Below, piece after piece: positions 1 through 9,283 of a stretch of DNA of 60,948 nucleotides; position 1 is the first letter of the stretch; each line of letters starts with the position of its first letter. A program made the position numbers and the translations under genes. The notes beneath the pieces are model-generated. The model searched no databases, was not told the DNA's origin, and saw only the letters and a list, made by a program, of their open reading frames with translations. The stretch covers positions 1-60,948 of the forward strand of contig NZ_JADEUF010000008.1 in assembly GCF_015163655.1 (NCBI RefSeq), read 5' to 3'. Source of the stretch: Xenorhabdus griffiniae (GTDB taxonomy: Bacteria; Pseudomonadota; Gammaproteobacteria; Enterobacterales; Enterobacteriaceae).

Positions 1-348
1 ATGCAATAGCGTGATCTTAGCGTTTTCATGGGAGAAATAGCTATAAAAAATCATATTCTGGTCTTTATTTAACCTCAATAACCTTGCTAAAAATGTGAGA
101 TCTCGCCCTGTACCAACACCGGCAATGCCAACAACCAATGTTGAAATTACAATCGGAACAACAATCATCTTAATAAGCTGGATAAATATTTTACCGGCAG
201 GAGAAAGTACATTAACAATTAACCACTGTTTGTGCTCATTGTCATGTAAAATGGCTCCTGCAATAATTCCCAATATTAGCGCAGCTAAAATCTGCCAGCC
301 AAGCCCAAATTTAAATTTCTTTTTATTAACTGTTTCGGTCTTATTCAT
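1..348 (-). pseudogene. gltP: GltP-like glutamate/aspartate:proton symporter, N-terminal part, probably interrupted
   Basis: Reading leftward from the ATG at 348, the first ~84 residues match the N-terminus of the dicarboxylate/amino acid:cation symporter GltP: a GWQILAALILG first membrane segment, then LSPAGKIFIQLIKMIVVPIV and STLVVGIAGVG. In the family this is an inner-membrane importer of glutamate and aspartate. After GVGTGRDL (about position 97) the translation becomes TFLARLLRLNKDQ and then YFSHENAKITLLH. This does not resemble the expected continuation, in which a conserved KTIIYFE segment begins the next helix. The frame stays open to the window edge, so I see no stop codon, only loss of similarity. 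The likeliest explanation is insertion of a mobile element or a rearrangement near position 97. A divergent but intact gene is possible. Confidence 0.55.
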
Positions 349-785
349 TAGACAACCTTATGTTTTCTTTTCTTTACTCCTCTTTCTTATACAATAACCT
401 TGACCTAATGCACAATAAAATCTGAGATAATCTTTTAAACAATGTATAAATGATACTCGTCATCATTTAAGATGTTTGTTTATTATTCAAGTTAGATCAT
501 GAGGCCACTGACACTAACCCAGGAATAATTCCTTGAATTGATGCATCAACATTGTCATTTAGGTTTCTGAGGTCAGAGGCTTGCTCAAGCCCTATTCATC
601 ACCTTTTTTGCCTTTGTGCTGAAATTTGAAAACTATTGTGTATAAATACATGGCTATAAATACAGTATTTGAAAATTTTATTATTGTTGCACTAAATGAT
701 TTATTGAGTAATAAATAGCATGTCATTCTGAAATATGGATTGAAAATAAAATAAAGGACAAAGAATAAATAATTACAGCACAGCG
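349..785. other. A+T-rich intergenic region between divergent genes
   Basis: This 437-bp gap separates the leftward gltP start from the rightward peptide-binding protein and must hold both promoters. It is A+T-rich with several TATAAT-like runs. I could not single out a convincing -35/-10 pair, RNA gene or repeat. Confidence 0.4.
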
Positions 786-800
786 ATGAGGAGACATGAT

Positions 801-2423
801 ATGTTAAGTCAAATCAGCAAAAAAACGCTTAAAATATTAGTTTGTTCTATGAGTATGATATTGGATAGTACAACACTGTCTTATGCCGCAGTTATTCCAC
901 CTGGTACACAATTGGCGGAAAAACAAGAGATTGTTCGCAATAATGGTGCAGAACCTGCATCACTGGATGTTGATAAAGTTGAAGGTAATATTGCATTAAA
1001 CATTATCAATGATTTTTTTGATACGTTAGTGGGAATGGATGAACAAGGCAAGATCATACCTAGACTGGCTGCAAGCTGGGAAACTAAGGATAATAAAACG
1101 TGGATTTTCCATTTAAGGAAAGGAAACAAATGGTCTGATGGTACACCCATTACCGCTCATGATGTTGTTTTTAGCTGGCAACGGCTGACAAATCCTAAAA
1201 CACTTTCCCCATATGGCAGCTATTTTGTTGATGCTTCTATGGTTAATGCTAAAGATATTTTAGCCGGAAAGAAAAAAGTGGAGGAGCTTGGTGTTAAGGC
1301 CCTGGACGATTCGACATTGGAGGTCAGGCTAGAAAAACCGGTTGGATACTTTTTACAGATGCTGGCATTCAATATTGCGGCTCCGATTAGCGAAAAAGTC
1401 GTTGAAAAATACGGGGATAAATGGACACAACCTGAATTTTTTGTTTCTAGTGGCGCATTTAAATTAGCAGAGTGGAAAGTGAATGAAAAAATTGTTGGAG
1501 TAAGAAATCCTTATTATTGGGATAATAAAAACACCGTTATTAATAAAGTCACCTATCTTCCACTTTCATCAGATACATCAGATTTAAACCGTTATCTGGC
1601 CGGAGAAATAGATATTACATTTACGATACCATTAGAATCGTTTGCCTCATTAAAGAAAAATATGAGTTCACAAGTTCATATTTCACCAATGCTTAGCACA
1701 TATTACTATGAATTTAACAATAAAAAACCACTGTTTAAAGACACCAGGATCCGACAAGCACTAGGTCTTGCATTGGATAGAAATATCATTGCTAATAAAG
1801 TCCTTGCTCAAGGGCAAATACCTGCGTACACAATTTTACCTCCTGGAATTGGTGGTTTTAAATTTAAACAACCTGATTATGCATCATGGACACAAAATCA
1901 ACGTAATGAAAAAGCCAAACAATTATTGAACGAAGCGGGCTTTAATAAAAATAATCCCCTTAAATTTAATTTGGTTTACAACTCATCAAATTTACATAAA
2001 AAAGTTGCTATTGCTGCAACCTCGATGTGGAAAAAGAATCTCGGTGTCATTGCCAATATACAAACTGAAGAGTGGAAAGTGATGCTGGAGAACGAACATC
2101 AAGGGAAATTTGATATCGTCAGAGGTGGATGGATTGGCGATTATAATAACCCGATGGCTTTTTTTAATATATTTACAACAAATCAAACCAATAATACTTC
2201 ATTTTATTCTAGTAAAGACTTCGATAATTGGATCCGTAAAGCAGGAGAAACAAATAAACAAGAAGATTTTCAACATGCACTCGATCTTATGACAAAAGAT
2301 ACGCCGATTATTCCCGTTTATTACTATGTTACTGCGATATTGGTTAAGCCTTATATTGGTGGTTATTACGCTGATCTTTTGGGGAGAATATCAACGAAAG
2401 ATCTTTATGTGCTTAAACACTAA
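801..2423 (+). CDS. Periplasmic oligopeptide-binding protein (OppA/MppA-like, SBP_bac_5 family)
   Basis: This is the solute-binding component of a peptide ABC importer of the OppA/MppA type. The protein has about 540 residues, the usual length. It starts with a charged, hydrophobic signal peptide with a probable cleavage after LSYA. The family pattern follows: EPASLDVDKVEGN, then FDTLVGMDEQGKIIPRLAASW, then WSDGTPITAHDVVFSWQR, and a late DTPIIPVYYY. I chose the ATG at 801 because GAGGAG lies 8-13 bases upstream and the signal peptide starts cleanly there; an in-frame ATG at 786 lacks such a site. No permease or ATPase genes lie beside it, so it probably works with a transporter encoded elsewhere, as MppA does with OppBCDF. 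The ligand cannot be read from the sequence. Confidence 0.88.
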   Translation: MLSQISKKTLKILVCSMSMILDSTTLSYAAVIPPGTQLAEKQEIVRNNGAEPASLDVDKVEGNIALNIINDFFDTLVGMDEQGKIIPRLAASWETKDNKTWIFHLRKGNKWSDGTPITAHDVVFSWQRLTNPKTLSPYGSYFVDASMVNAKDILAGKKKVEELGVKALDDSTLEVRLEKPVGYFLQMLAFNIAAPISEKVVEKYGDKWTQPEFFVSSGAFKLAEWKVNEKIVGVRNPYYWDNKNTVINKVTYLPLSSDTSDLNRYLAGEIDITFTIPLESFASLKKNMSSQVHISPMLSTYYYEFNNKKPLFKDTRIRQALGLALDRNIIANKVLAQGQIPAYTILPPGIGGFKFKQPDYASWTQNQRNEKAKQLLNEAGFNKNNPLKFNLVYNSSNLHKKVAIAATSMWKKNLGVIANIQTEEWKVMLENEHQGKFDIVRGGWIGDYNNPMAFFNIFTTNQTNNTSFYSSKDFDNWIRKAGETNKQEDFQHALDLMTKDTPIIPVYYYVTAILVKPYIGGYYADLLGRISTKDLYVLKH

Positions 2424-2428
2424 ATTAA

Positions 2429-2450
2429 AGAGCCTGCTTAAGCAGGCTCT
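2429..2450. terminator. Perfect hairpin between convergent genes
   Basis: An uninterrupted 11+11-base palindrome, AGAGCCTGCTT/AAGCAGGCTCT, lies six bases after the stop of the peptide-binding protein and eight bases from the end of hicB. A/T-rich sequence on both sides would let it serve both directions. There is no long T-tract. Confidence 0.7.
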
Positions 2451-2457
2451 CCATAGT

Positions 2458-2862
2458 TTATTGTAGTGCCTTGCGAGCAGCTAGGGCTAAAAATCCACTA
2501 CGGCTACCATATTCGGGATGTTGTTTAACTTTCGCATCAATGCGATTGATTAAACGCAATGGCAGCGTAATATTAATCCGCTCTATTTTGTCTTCGAACT
2601 GGCTCATATCAACAGGAATTAAAAGCCATTGCCCATTTTTGTATTCATCGGCTTTTTCTGCAAGGTGTTGTTGCATGGCTTTTGGAAATGGGAATTCCAA
2701 GTTTTGTTCTTTCATTAACTCGAAATGTGCATTGATCGCAGATTGTGCATCAGAATGTGCTTCTTCAAGTGTGTCACCAGCAAAGATGCACCCTGCAACG
2801 TCAGGGAACCAGCCACTGACACTACCATCTTGATCTATTTCGACAAATGCTGGATATAACAT
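2458..2862 (-). CDS. hicB: HicB-family antitoxin
   Basis: A 134-residue antitoxin of the HicAB system. The N-terminal half has the HicB fold: YPAFVEIDQDGSVSGWFPDV, then AGCIFAGDTLEEAHSDA, which binds and masks HicA. The C-terminal half reads INITLPLRLINRIDAKV and SRSGFLALAARKAL, a ribbon-helix-helix DNA-binding segment that in this family represses the operon. It lies 51 bases downstream of hicA on the same strand, the usual toxin-first order. It ends close to the hairpin at 2429-2450. Confidence 0.92.
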   Translation of the reverse strand: MLYPAFVEIDQDGSVSGWFPDVAGCIFAGDTLEEAHSDAQSAINAHFELMKEQNLEFPFPKAMQQHLAEKADEYKNGQWLLIPVDMSQFEDKIERINITLPLRLINRIDAKVKQHPEYGSRSGFLALAARKALQ

Positions 2863-2913
2863 AATCTTATTCCATTTTTATTTACAGGCTTTTTCTGGGT
2901 ACTACGTCATCCA

Positions 2914-3105
2914 TTAACTGGATTGTTTGAGTTTTGCATCTTTCAGAATCTTGCTAAGAGTTCCTGGTTTGATGTCTCTACGTGGATGAGGAATTGTTAT
3001 CACAGCAGCGAATCCAGGATGAGTGAACTGATGATGACTCCCTTTGATTCGCTTAAGTTTCCAGCCGTTTTTTTCCAATAATTTCATTAAATCTGAACTG
3101 TTCAA
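2914..3105 (-). CDS. hicA: HicA-family mRNA interferase toxin
   Basis: A 63-residue HicA toxin, a small double-stranded-RNA-binding-fold ribonuclease that cleaves mRNA in the family. It carries the signature GSHHQFTHPG with the catalytic-type histidine at the centre, followed by ITIPHPRRDIKPGTL and a C-terminal helix. The start is TTG at 3105: MNSSDLMKLLEKNGW aligns with the standard HicA N-terminus, and GGAGG sits four bases upstream. A later ATG at residue 7 would remove the first helix. A weak start codon would suit low toxin synthesis. hicB follows on the same transcript. Confidence 0.92.
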   Translation of the reverse strand: MNSSDLMKLLEKNGWKLKRIKGSHHQFTHPGFAAVITIPHPRRDIKPGTLSKILKDAKLKQSS

Positions 3106-3128
3106 GCAGCCTCCTTTCCGCTTTGAAT

Positions 3129-3157
3129 ATTATATACACACTATACACATCCATCAA
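3129..3157 (-). promoter_or_regulatory. Predicted sigma70 promoter of hicAB
   Basis: On the minus strand TTGATG (3157-3152) and TATAAT (3134-3129) are separated by exactly 17 bases and lie 24 bases upstream of the hicA start. The spacer contains TGTATAGTGTGTATA, an imperfect repeat/palindrome that would be a natural site for the HicB ribbon-helix-helix domain. The promoter is seen; repressor binding is inferred. Confidence 0.65.
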
Positions 3158-3184
3158 GCGATTGTTATTATTTGATTTCCATGT

Positions 3185-6100
3185 TTAAACCCGAAATGCA
3201 GCCGATAATTGACTGAACCCTAATCCATTCTTTTTTTCTACTTTTATTTGAACAGGAATTCGTTCTTTTAATGCGTCTACATGGCTAATGACTCCGATAG
3301 TTTTTCCTGATGCATTAAGGTGTTCCAGTGCATCCAAAGCGATATCCAAGGTTTCAGGATCAAGCGTGCCAAATCCTTCATCAAGAAACAGGGATTCTAT
3401 TTGTGTCTTGTTACTCACTAGATCAGACAAGGCGAGTGCAAGAGCCAGGCTGACAAGAAAACTTTCTCCTCCAGAAAGCGTTTTGGTATCCCTCATGGCT
3501 TCCGCTTGCCAGGTGTCAACGACTTGTAATTCCAGCCCGCTGTCATCTTTGCGTTGCAAGTAGTAACGGCCATGTAGTTTTTCCAAGCGGATATTTGCCA
3601 GATGCACGAGATGATCCAATGTCAGACCTTGGGCAAAACGGCGGAACTTAGCGCCATCGGCAGAACCAATGAGATTATTAAGATAACTCCAGTCATCATA
3701 TGTTTGCTGTAAGTGTGCGATCTGTATCAGTAACTCCTGTTGGTGTTGGCGGCGAATTGCATCACTGTTCAATAGGGTTCTGACTTCACCTTGTTGTTGG
3801 TTGTTGTGTTTCAATTTAGCCGTAACGTCAATCAATATGGCGGATAATTGTTGAGGTTCATATTGGTTAAGCAATTGCGGCTGTGTTTCCGTATGTCGTT
3901 GTAAGGCCATTTCTGATTCATAATGGCGTGTTTTGGCTTGCAATTGTTGTTGTTCAAGTTTTTCTTGTAATTGTTGTAACTTTTCCCGCTGTTCCGGTTC
4001 TAACAAGGCATGTTCAAAGGATGATTGATCAGGAAAGCCTTGCTGTTCTAAGCCTGTCTGGAAATGGCTGACAGCAAGTTTGTAGTTTGCCTCGGCGGTA
4101 GTGTGGCTTTTTTCTATTTCACTGGCGGCACCGATTAGTTGGCTCATTTTGTTTTGCAGTGTTTGCAGATGGAAAACGGCCTGTTTGTAGGCGACTTCCA
4201 ATTCATGGGTTTTTTGTTGCAAAACCTGACGAACGGTAATAATAGATTGTTCGCCAAATAAATGATGGCGTTCCTGACGTGTTTGTTCCAATAACTGTAT
4301 TTGTTGTTGTTGCTGTTCATTCAAAGCATGGAGATGAGTGGAAAGCTTATTTTTTTGTTTGTCTAGTTCACCCAGTTTGCTTTGCAAGGCTGCTTGTTCT
4401 TTCTGTAGCTGTAGCAATTTCTCCCGTGAATCGCGGTAGTTTTTTAATTCTTGTTCACGCTGTTGTAGCCAGTTTTCTGTTTCATCAGGAGCAGGAAGTA
4501 TGAACGGTGTCGGCTGTAATTGTGTGTTTAATTGTTGTGCTGTCGTCGCGTAGTCAGCCTCTAGTTGTTGAGCCTCTGCCGTCTTTTCTGCTAATTGTTT
4601 TTGGGCTGAATCCTGTTTGAATTTTTCCAATTCAATATTTTTTTCACAAGCTTGGTAGTGTTCTCGGTTAGCAGCAAGTGCTTTTTCGGCTGCTTGATAG
4701 TTTTTCTCTGCCTGTGAAAGTGCTTCTTGTTGAGCCTGGTATTGGTGATAAGCAGATTGTCGCTGACTGATAAAGTGATTAACCGCCTCTGCCTCCATCG
4801 GTAATTCGGTAGCTTGCAACTGCTGGCAATGGTATTCCCACTGTTTAACTAATTCTGTTAATTTAGCATTGTATTGTGCAATATTTTGCTGCAATTGCTC
4901 ACTATGTTGTTGCTGAAGCTGATGCTTCTGCTGTAGGGTTGTACGCTTTTCTTGCAGTTGATCAAGCTGTTGGCGCAAGGTTCTCAGGCGCGCTTCTGAA
5001 TGTGGTAGGGCAATATCCTGGTATTCGTTGATTAAAGGATGGTGAGTAGAACCACAAAGTGGGCAAGATTCCCCTTCTTTTAATTGTGCCCGTTCTTTTT
5101 CCAGGCTGACTATCCGTTGTTCCAAACGAATTCGATTGTTGAGATCGTCATAATGTTGTTGCTTATCTGCCAACTGTTGATTAAGGATTGCGATCTGATC
5201 AGGTAAGGCTTTTACCCATGCTTGAGATTGGTTTAATTGGTTTTGATCGGCTGAGAGCGCGGTTTGTAACTGCTGGTTCTGCGGAAGCAAAATCTCCAGT
5301 TGGTTTTGTGATACCAATTGTTTTTGATAATTTTCTAAATTTTTCTGCAATTGTTCCAATGGATGCTTTTGCTGCAAAATTGTGAGTTGGTTTGCAGCAG
5401 CGGCAAGGTTGTTATGCAGTGTTCGGCTCTGTTCTTGTTGTTTGGCTAATTCTGCATTCAAGGTATGTAAATAATGGGTTGTATGAGCAAGCTCTGAGGT
5501 TATTTGTTGGGTGCTTTGAGTAAGCTGATTTATTTTTTCTTGTCGCTCTTTTTGGCGAGTGAATAGTTGTTTCCATTCAGGCAGTTTGCTGTCCAAATTG
5601 CAGTAATAAGGATGCTGCTCATAGTAGGATTCCAAGGCTTTTTGTTCACTATTTAAGGTTACCGTTCGATCTTGTGTAGCTTGGTATTGGGATAAAATCT
5701 CTGTGAGATCGCGCTCTTGTTCTGCGATCTCTTGTCCAAGTTTCAGTAGATCTTTGGATTGAATATCAATTTTATGATCGAGCGGCATAATCTGCTCTGA
5801 GATGAGCTTTTCTTGTTGATTTTGATGCTGTTGGTGCTCTTCCCGCTTTTTTTCCAGCAGTGTTAGTTGTTGTTCGGCAGGTTGTAACATTGCCAGTTGT
5901 TGCCGGCGTTCATGTTCTATTTTAGTGCGTTGCTCCGTGAGCCGCTGTTTTTCATGAATAGCTCGGTTTTGTGCATCCCATAATGAACGAATTTTTTCTG
6001 CTGGCTCGCTGGCTGCTAGCTGTTGTAACTGGGGTTGTGCTTCTTGAATGGCTTGCTCAGTTTGTTGCAAAAGTGAAGCATTGTTGATCAGTGATTGCTG

Positions 6101-6865
6101 TAGTTCATTCCGGCGCAACAACCACTGATCGGCAGTTTGTAATGCCTTCATGTGTTGGCTGAGTTGGGTTTCTTCTGCAATAAGTTGTTGTTGCTGGTTT
6201 TGGTATGCCTGTTGTTGTTCTGGCGTGAGTAATTCAATGGAAGAAGCTTTGGCCTGTTGGATATTCAGTTCTGATTGTGCCTCTTTATGGCGTTGATAAA
6301 TTTCCTGGGACAGAATGCCGTAAATTTCTGTACCGGTTAGCTCTTCCAGTAGATCGGCCCTGTCTTTATCCTGTGCATTTAAAAACGCGGCAAAATTTCC
6401 CTGTGACAAAAGCATGGATTTAGTAAAACGGCTAAAATCCAGTCCAGTTATTTCGGCAATTTTCTCTTTTTTCTCTGGAATTTTATCAGCCAGGATTTTT
6501 CCCTCTTTTTTGAGGGCCAATTCTCCTTTTGGGGGTTGGAGTTTGCCATTTGCCTGGTTGCGAGCACGACGCTGACTCCAAAATGCCCGATAGACAATGC
6601 CTTTGACTTCAAATTCTACTTCAGCAAGGCACTCTGCGGTATGACGGGTCATTAGCTCATTTTGTGAGGCTGAAATGGTGTTGAGCCTTGGCGTTTCATG
6701 ATAAAGGGCGAGACAAATAGCATCCAATAAGGAGGTTTTTCCTGCACCTGTTGGGCCGGTAATGGCAAACAATCCATTACTGGCAAAGGGTTCTGCCGTA
6801 AAGTCTATTTTCCATTCACCTTGCAGGGAATTGATATTTTTCAGCCGTAAGCTAAGAATTTTCAT
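3185..6865 (-). CDS. sbcC: Exonuclease SbcCD, ATPase subunit SbcC
   Basis: The large SMC/Rad50-like subunit of the SbcCD nuclease, which cleaves DNA hairpins and double-strand ends in the cytoplasm. At 1226 residues it is somewhat longer than the ~1050 of E. coli. Walker A is GPTGAGKTS at residues 37-45. Two long glutamine-rich coiled-coil arms follow, joined at the zinc hook CPLCG, whose first cysteine is residue 601. The ABC signature LSGGE lies at 1130-1134 and Walker B ([13 protein letters not shown]) is shortly after. The gene starts 15 bases after the sbcD stop, so the two are co-transcribed. The coiled-coil arms are extremely rich in CAG/CAA codons. Confidence 0.97.
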   Translation of the reverse strand: MKILSLRLKNINSLQGEWKIDFTAEPFASNGLFAITGPTGAGKTSLLDAICLALYHETPRLNTISASQNELMTRHTAECLAEVEFEVKGIVYRAFWSQRRARNQANGKLQPPKGELALKKEGKILADKIPEKKEKIAEITGLDFSRFTKSMLLSQGNFAAFLNAQDKDRADLLEELTGTEIYGILSQEIYQRHKEAQSELNIQQAKASSIELLTPEQQQAYQNQQQQLIAEETQLSQHMKALQTADQWLLRRNELQQSLINNASLLQQTEQAIQEAQPQLQQLAASEPAEKIRSLWDAQNRAIHEKQRLTEQRTKIEHERRQQLAMLQPAEQQLTLLEKKREEHQQHQNQQEKLISEQIMPLDHKIDIQSKDLLKLGQEIAEQERDLTEILSQYQATQDRTVTLNSEQKALESYYEQHPYYCNLDSKLPEWKQLFTRQKERQEKINQLTQSTQQITSELAHTTHYLHTLNAELAKQQEQSRTLHNNLAAAANQLTILQQKHPLEQLQKNLENYQKQLVSQNQLEILLPQNQQLQTALSADQNQLNQSQAWVKALPDQIAILNQQLADKQQHYDDLNNRIRLEQRIVSLEKERAQLKEGESCPLCGSTHHPLINEYQDIALPHSEARLRTLRQQLDQLQEKRTTLQQKHQLQQQHSEQLQQNIAQYNAKLTELVKQWEYHCQQLQATELPMEAEAVNHFISQRQSAYHQYQAQQEALSQAEKNYQAAEKALAANREHYQACEKNIELEKFKQDSAQKQLAEKTAEAQQLEADYATTAQQLNTQLQPTPFILPAPDETENWLQQREQELKNYRDSREKLLQLQKEQAALQSKLGELDKQKNKLSTHLHALNEQQQQQIQLLEQTRQERHHLFGEQSIITVRQVLQQKTHELEVAYKQAVFHLQTLQNKMSQLIGAASEIEKSHTTAEANYKLAVSHFQTGLEQQGFPDQSSFEHALLEPEQREKLQQLQEKLEQQQLQAKTRHYESEMALQRHTETQPQLLNQYEPQQLSAILIDVTAKLKHNNQQQGEVRTLLNSDAIRRQHQQELLIQIAHLQQTYDDWSYLNNLIGSADGAKFRRFAQGLTLDHLVHLANIRLEKLHGRYYLQRKDDSGLELQVVDTWQAEAMRDTKTLSGGESFLVSLALALALSDLVSNKTQIESLFLDEGFGTLDPETLDIALDALEHLNASGKTIGVISHVDALKERIPVQIKVEKKNGLGFSQLSAAFRV

Positions 6866-6880
6866 GGCGTTCTCTTCAAG

Positions 6881-8098
6881 TTATTGCTGAGAAATATCAT
6901 CCAGCGTTTGTTTAAACAGGGTGGTTAGGCGTTGTTTTTGTGCGGGATCGTCGATTTCTACCAGTGCTAAACGACGTTCAAAGACCTCATTGACGCTCAG
7001 TTCAGTAAGGGTTTCTTTATTTTGTGCAGATAGTGACAGTTGGCGAGTGCTTTTGCTACGGCGTAGCAAGATAATCTCAACAGGTAGGCTTTCACTTAGG
7101 GCCTGAATGCGTTTTTGGATATCGGGCAGATAATCTTGAGTTGCGACTTCAATATCCAGCCAAACCGGGCGTTCTCCTTGATATTCCCTAAAAGAGTGTA
7201 ATTGCTCTTCGATTTGTTTCAAATTACCACGAATAAGTTGCATTGGCTGATAATGAGGGATCGGTAACAGTGTGATGTTATCAAGTCTTCCTGATTTAAA
7301 GTCCACTAAGCAGACGCTTTTCTCCTGTCCCACTTCATCAAAGCTGAGTGGAATAGGGGAACCGCTGTAGCGGATATGCTCTGATTTACCAATGAGTTGC
7401 GGGCGATGGATATGCCCCAGGGCAATATAGTCAGCAGGCGGAAATGATTGTGCGGGGAAGGCTTCTAATGTGCCAATGTAAATATCGCGAACGGAGTCTG
7501 TAGTGGAAGCACCCACTGTAGTGAGGTGACCAGTGGCAATAATCGGTAATGGCTGGCCGAACTGTTCTCGTAATGCACAGGCTTGCTGGTAGAGACTATA
7601 GTAGTGTTTGGTGATGGCATCCTGTAGGGCCTGCTGTTTTTGAGCGCCTGATTGCCCCGCCTGGCTGGTGATAATATCCCGTGGACGCAGGTAGGGAATG
7701 GCACAGAGGATCGCTCCTGCATGACCTTCTCTGTTATTCAGGATCTTTATCTGCTGTGTTATATCTTCGGGTTCAGCATGGGTAATGACAGTGGTATTCA
7801 GGTAAGAAAGCAGGGATTTAGATTCATTGAGTGTGGCGACGGAATCATGATTTCCACCGAGAATGACAAGTTGGCAGCCTGTGGGCTGTAGGGCCACAAT
7901 AAATTGGTTATAAAGTTCACGTGCATAGCTGGGAGGAGAACCGGTATCAAAAATATCGCCGGCAATAAGCAATGCGTCAACCTGATGCTGCACGATTTTT
8001 TCAATCAACCACTGTAAAAAGTGTTTATGTTCAGCGGCACGGCTTTTAGTAAAAAAATATTGGCCAAGATGCCAATCAGATGTGTGAATAATTCGCAT
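6881..8098 (-). CDS. sbcD: Exonuclease SbcCD, nuclease subunit SbcD
   Basis: The Mre11-type metallophosphoesterase subunit of SbcCD, 405 residues, close to the E. coli length. Metal-binding motifs are in order: SDWHLGQ at the N-terminus, LLIAGDIFDTG, LGGNHDS, ATGHLT and ALGHIHRPQ. It is the first gene of the sbcDC operon. The upstream gap towards phoB contains a family 1 repeat (8231-8337), so the sbcD promoter probably lies between 8100 and 8230. Confidence 0.97.
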   Translation of the reverse strand: MRIIHTSDWHLGQYFFTKSRAAEHKHFLQWLIEKIVQHQVDALLIAGDIFDTGSPPSYARELYNQFIVALQPTGCQLVILGGNHDSVATLNESKSLLSYLNTTVITHAEPEDITQQIKILNNREGHAGAILCAIPYLRPRDIITSQAGQSGAQKQQALQDAITKHYYSLYQQACALREQFGQPLPIIATGHLTTVGASTTDSVRDIYIGTLEAFPAQSFPPADYIALGHIHRPQLIGKSEHIRYSGSPIPLSFDEVGQEKSVCLVDFKSGRLDNITLLPIPHYQPMQLIRGNLKQIEEQLHSFREYQGERPVWLDIEVATQDYLPDIQKRIQALSESLPVEIILLRRSKSTRQLSLSAQNKETLTELSVNEVFERRLALVEIDDPAQKQRLTTLFKQTLDDISQQ

Positions 8099-8230
8099 GA
8101 TTTTCCCGCCGTTGCCTGAATGCTTTTCTTATCTGTTGCAGGTGCTAATTATAATGGCCGTGTGAGAGATGTCCTGTGCAATTTGATTTCCTTTACTGAA
8201 TTTTCGAGCTGCTTCGCATTCATAGTGAAA

Positions 8231-8337
8231 TATACCAATCTTCTTTCAAGATGCGTCTTAGCTATCTCCCCGCTACGCGGGGAGATATAAAGAATCACAT
8301 TGATTTGCAAGCTGCAATTTGCAGTTGGATTGGTATA
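8231..8337. repeat. Family 1 palindromic repeat, variant copy
   Basis: A 107-bp element whose ends are perfect inverted repeats, TATACCAATC and GATTGGTATA. It contains the central hairpin TCTCCCCGC/GCGGGGAGA and the arms CTTTCAAGATGCGTC and GCTGCAATTTGCAG. It is the most diverged of five copies; the others end in GCGTATA rather than GGTATA. It lies between sbcD and phoB and has no credible coding capacity. Confidence 0.85.
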
Positions 8338-8397
8338 TAACAAAAAGCAAGATTTTCTTTGAGAACCAGTTTGTATCTTGTTAATTGAGAAGTAAGG

Positions 8398-8432
8398 AGT
8401 TTCATAAAAGTGTCATAAAATTGACTCATAAT
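8398..8432 (+). promoter_or_regulatory. Pho box and -10 element of phoBR
   Basis: TTTCATAAAA (8400-8409) and TGTCATAAAA (8411-8420) are two 11-base-spaced repeats matching the CTGTCATAAAT half-sites bound by PhoB. They are followed by CATAAT at 8427-8432, as in the E. coli phoB promoter. PhoB dimers replace the missing -35 contact in such promoters, so phoBR should be autoactivated under phosphate limitation. The predicted transcript would start near 8440, leaving a leader of about 135 bases. Confidence 0.85.
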
Positions 8433-8451
8433 GATTTGCAGTAAAAGTCAC

Positions 8452-8543
8452 TAAATAGCGTTTCAAAATGATAGGAGTGTTCCTTACCCCGCGCGGGGGT
8501 AAGGAACTCCGGCATCTGATACTCTCAGTATGATGAAAACCTA
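8452..8543 (+). repeat. Family 2 repeat with strong hairpin, in the phoB leader
   Basis: A 92-bp element nearly identical to 49993-50090: both run from TAAATAGCGTTTCAAAATGA to ATGAAAACCTA. The core is a hairpin with 12-base arms, GTTCCTTACCCC (8479-8490) and GGGGTAAGGAAC (8496-8507). It lies between the Pho promoter and the phoB start codon, so the predicted phoB mRNA would carry the folded element. Its right end contains two in-frame ATG codons (8530, 8533) upstream of phoB. Confidence 0.88.
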
Positions 8544-8574
8544 TTTAGCCTTAATGATATTAACGGAATTAACC

Positions 8575-9264
8575 ATGGTTAAACGCATTTTGGTAGTTGA
8601 AGATGAAGTACCGATTCGTGAAATGGTTTGTTTTGCACTGGAACAAAACGGCTATGAAGCCATTGAAGCCGAAGATTACGATACAGCAATAAGACGTTTG
8701 TCTGAGCCTTATCCTGATTTGGTATTATTGGACTGGATGTTGCCAGGCGGTTCAGGGATACAACTTATCCGACAAATGAAGCGGGATAATAACGCTAAGG
8801 CGATCCCTGTCATTATGGTCACGGCTCGGGTGGAGGAAGAAGATCGGGTACGTGGTTTAGATGTCGGTGCGGATGACTATATCACGAAACCTTTTTCACC
8901 TAAGGAATTGATTGCCAGGGTTAAGGCTGTTTTGCGTCGCATTTCACCTATAGAGTTGGAAGACACTATTGATATGGATGGATTGGTTCTGGATCCATCA
9001 TCCCACCGTGTTTCCAGTCATGGACAAGATTTGGAAATGGGGCCAACTGAATTCAAACTTCTCCACTTTTTTATGACTCATCCTGAGCGTGTTTATAGTC
9101 GTGAACAGTTACTCAACTATGTATGGGGAACAAATGTTTATGTGGAAGATCGTACGGTTGATGTACATATTCGACGCTTGCGTAAGGCGTTAGAGACAGG
9201 GGATCACGCCAGGATGGTGCAGACGGTGCGTGGTGCAGGTTATCGCTTTTCTACCCGCTATTGA
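8575..9264 (+). CDS. phoB: Phosphate regulon response regulator PhoB
   Basis: A 229-residue OmpR/PhoB-type transcription factor. The receiver domain begins [16 protein letters not shown]. The phosphoacceptor is Asp53 in LLDWMLPGG, and the conserved lysine lies in [10 protein letters not shown]. The C-terminal winged helix ([20 protein letters not shown], then [12 protein letters not shown]) binds Pho boxes. The start at 8575 matches E. coli PhoB. An upstream in-frame ATG at 8530 would add 15 residues encoded partly by the family 2 repeat and is unlikely. phoR follows after 19 bases. Expression should be autoregulated through 8398-8432. Confidence 0.97.
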   Translation: MVKRILVVEDEVPIREMVCFALEQNGYEAIEAEDYDTAIRRLSEPYPDLVLLDWMLPGGSGIQLIRQMKRDNNAKAIPVIMVTARVEEEDRVRGLDVGADDYITKPFSPKELIARVKAVLRRISPIELEDTIDMDGLVLDPSSHRVSSHGQDLEMGPTEFKLLHFFMTHPERVYSREQLLNYVWGTNVYVEDRTVDVHIRRLRKALETGDHARMVQTVRGAGYRFSTRY

Positions 9265-9283
9265 CTGTTTGGAGTAAAGTCGC

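Noticed and set aside
8149-8343. 64-codon minus-strand frame between sbcD and phoB
   Set aside because: It runs through a family 1 repeat, lacks a ribosome-binding site and resembles no protein.
8530-8574. Upstream ATG codons extending PhoB by 14-15 residues
   Set aside because: They lie in or near the family 2 repeat and lack a Shine-Dalgarno match; the conserved PhoB start is at 8575.
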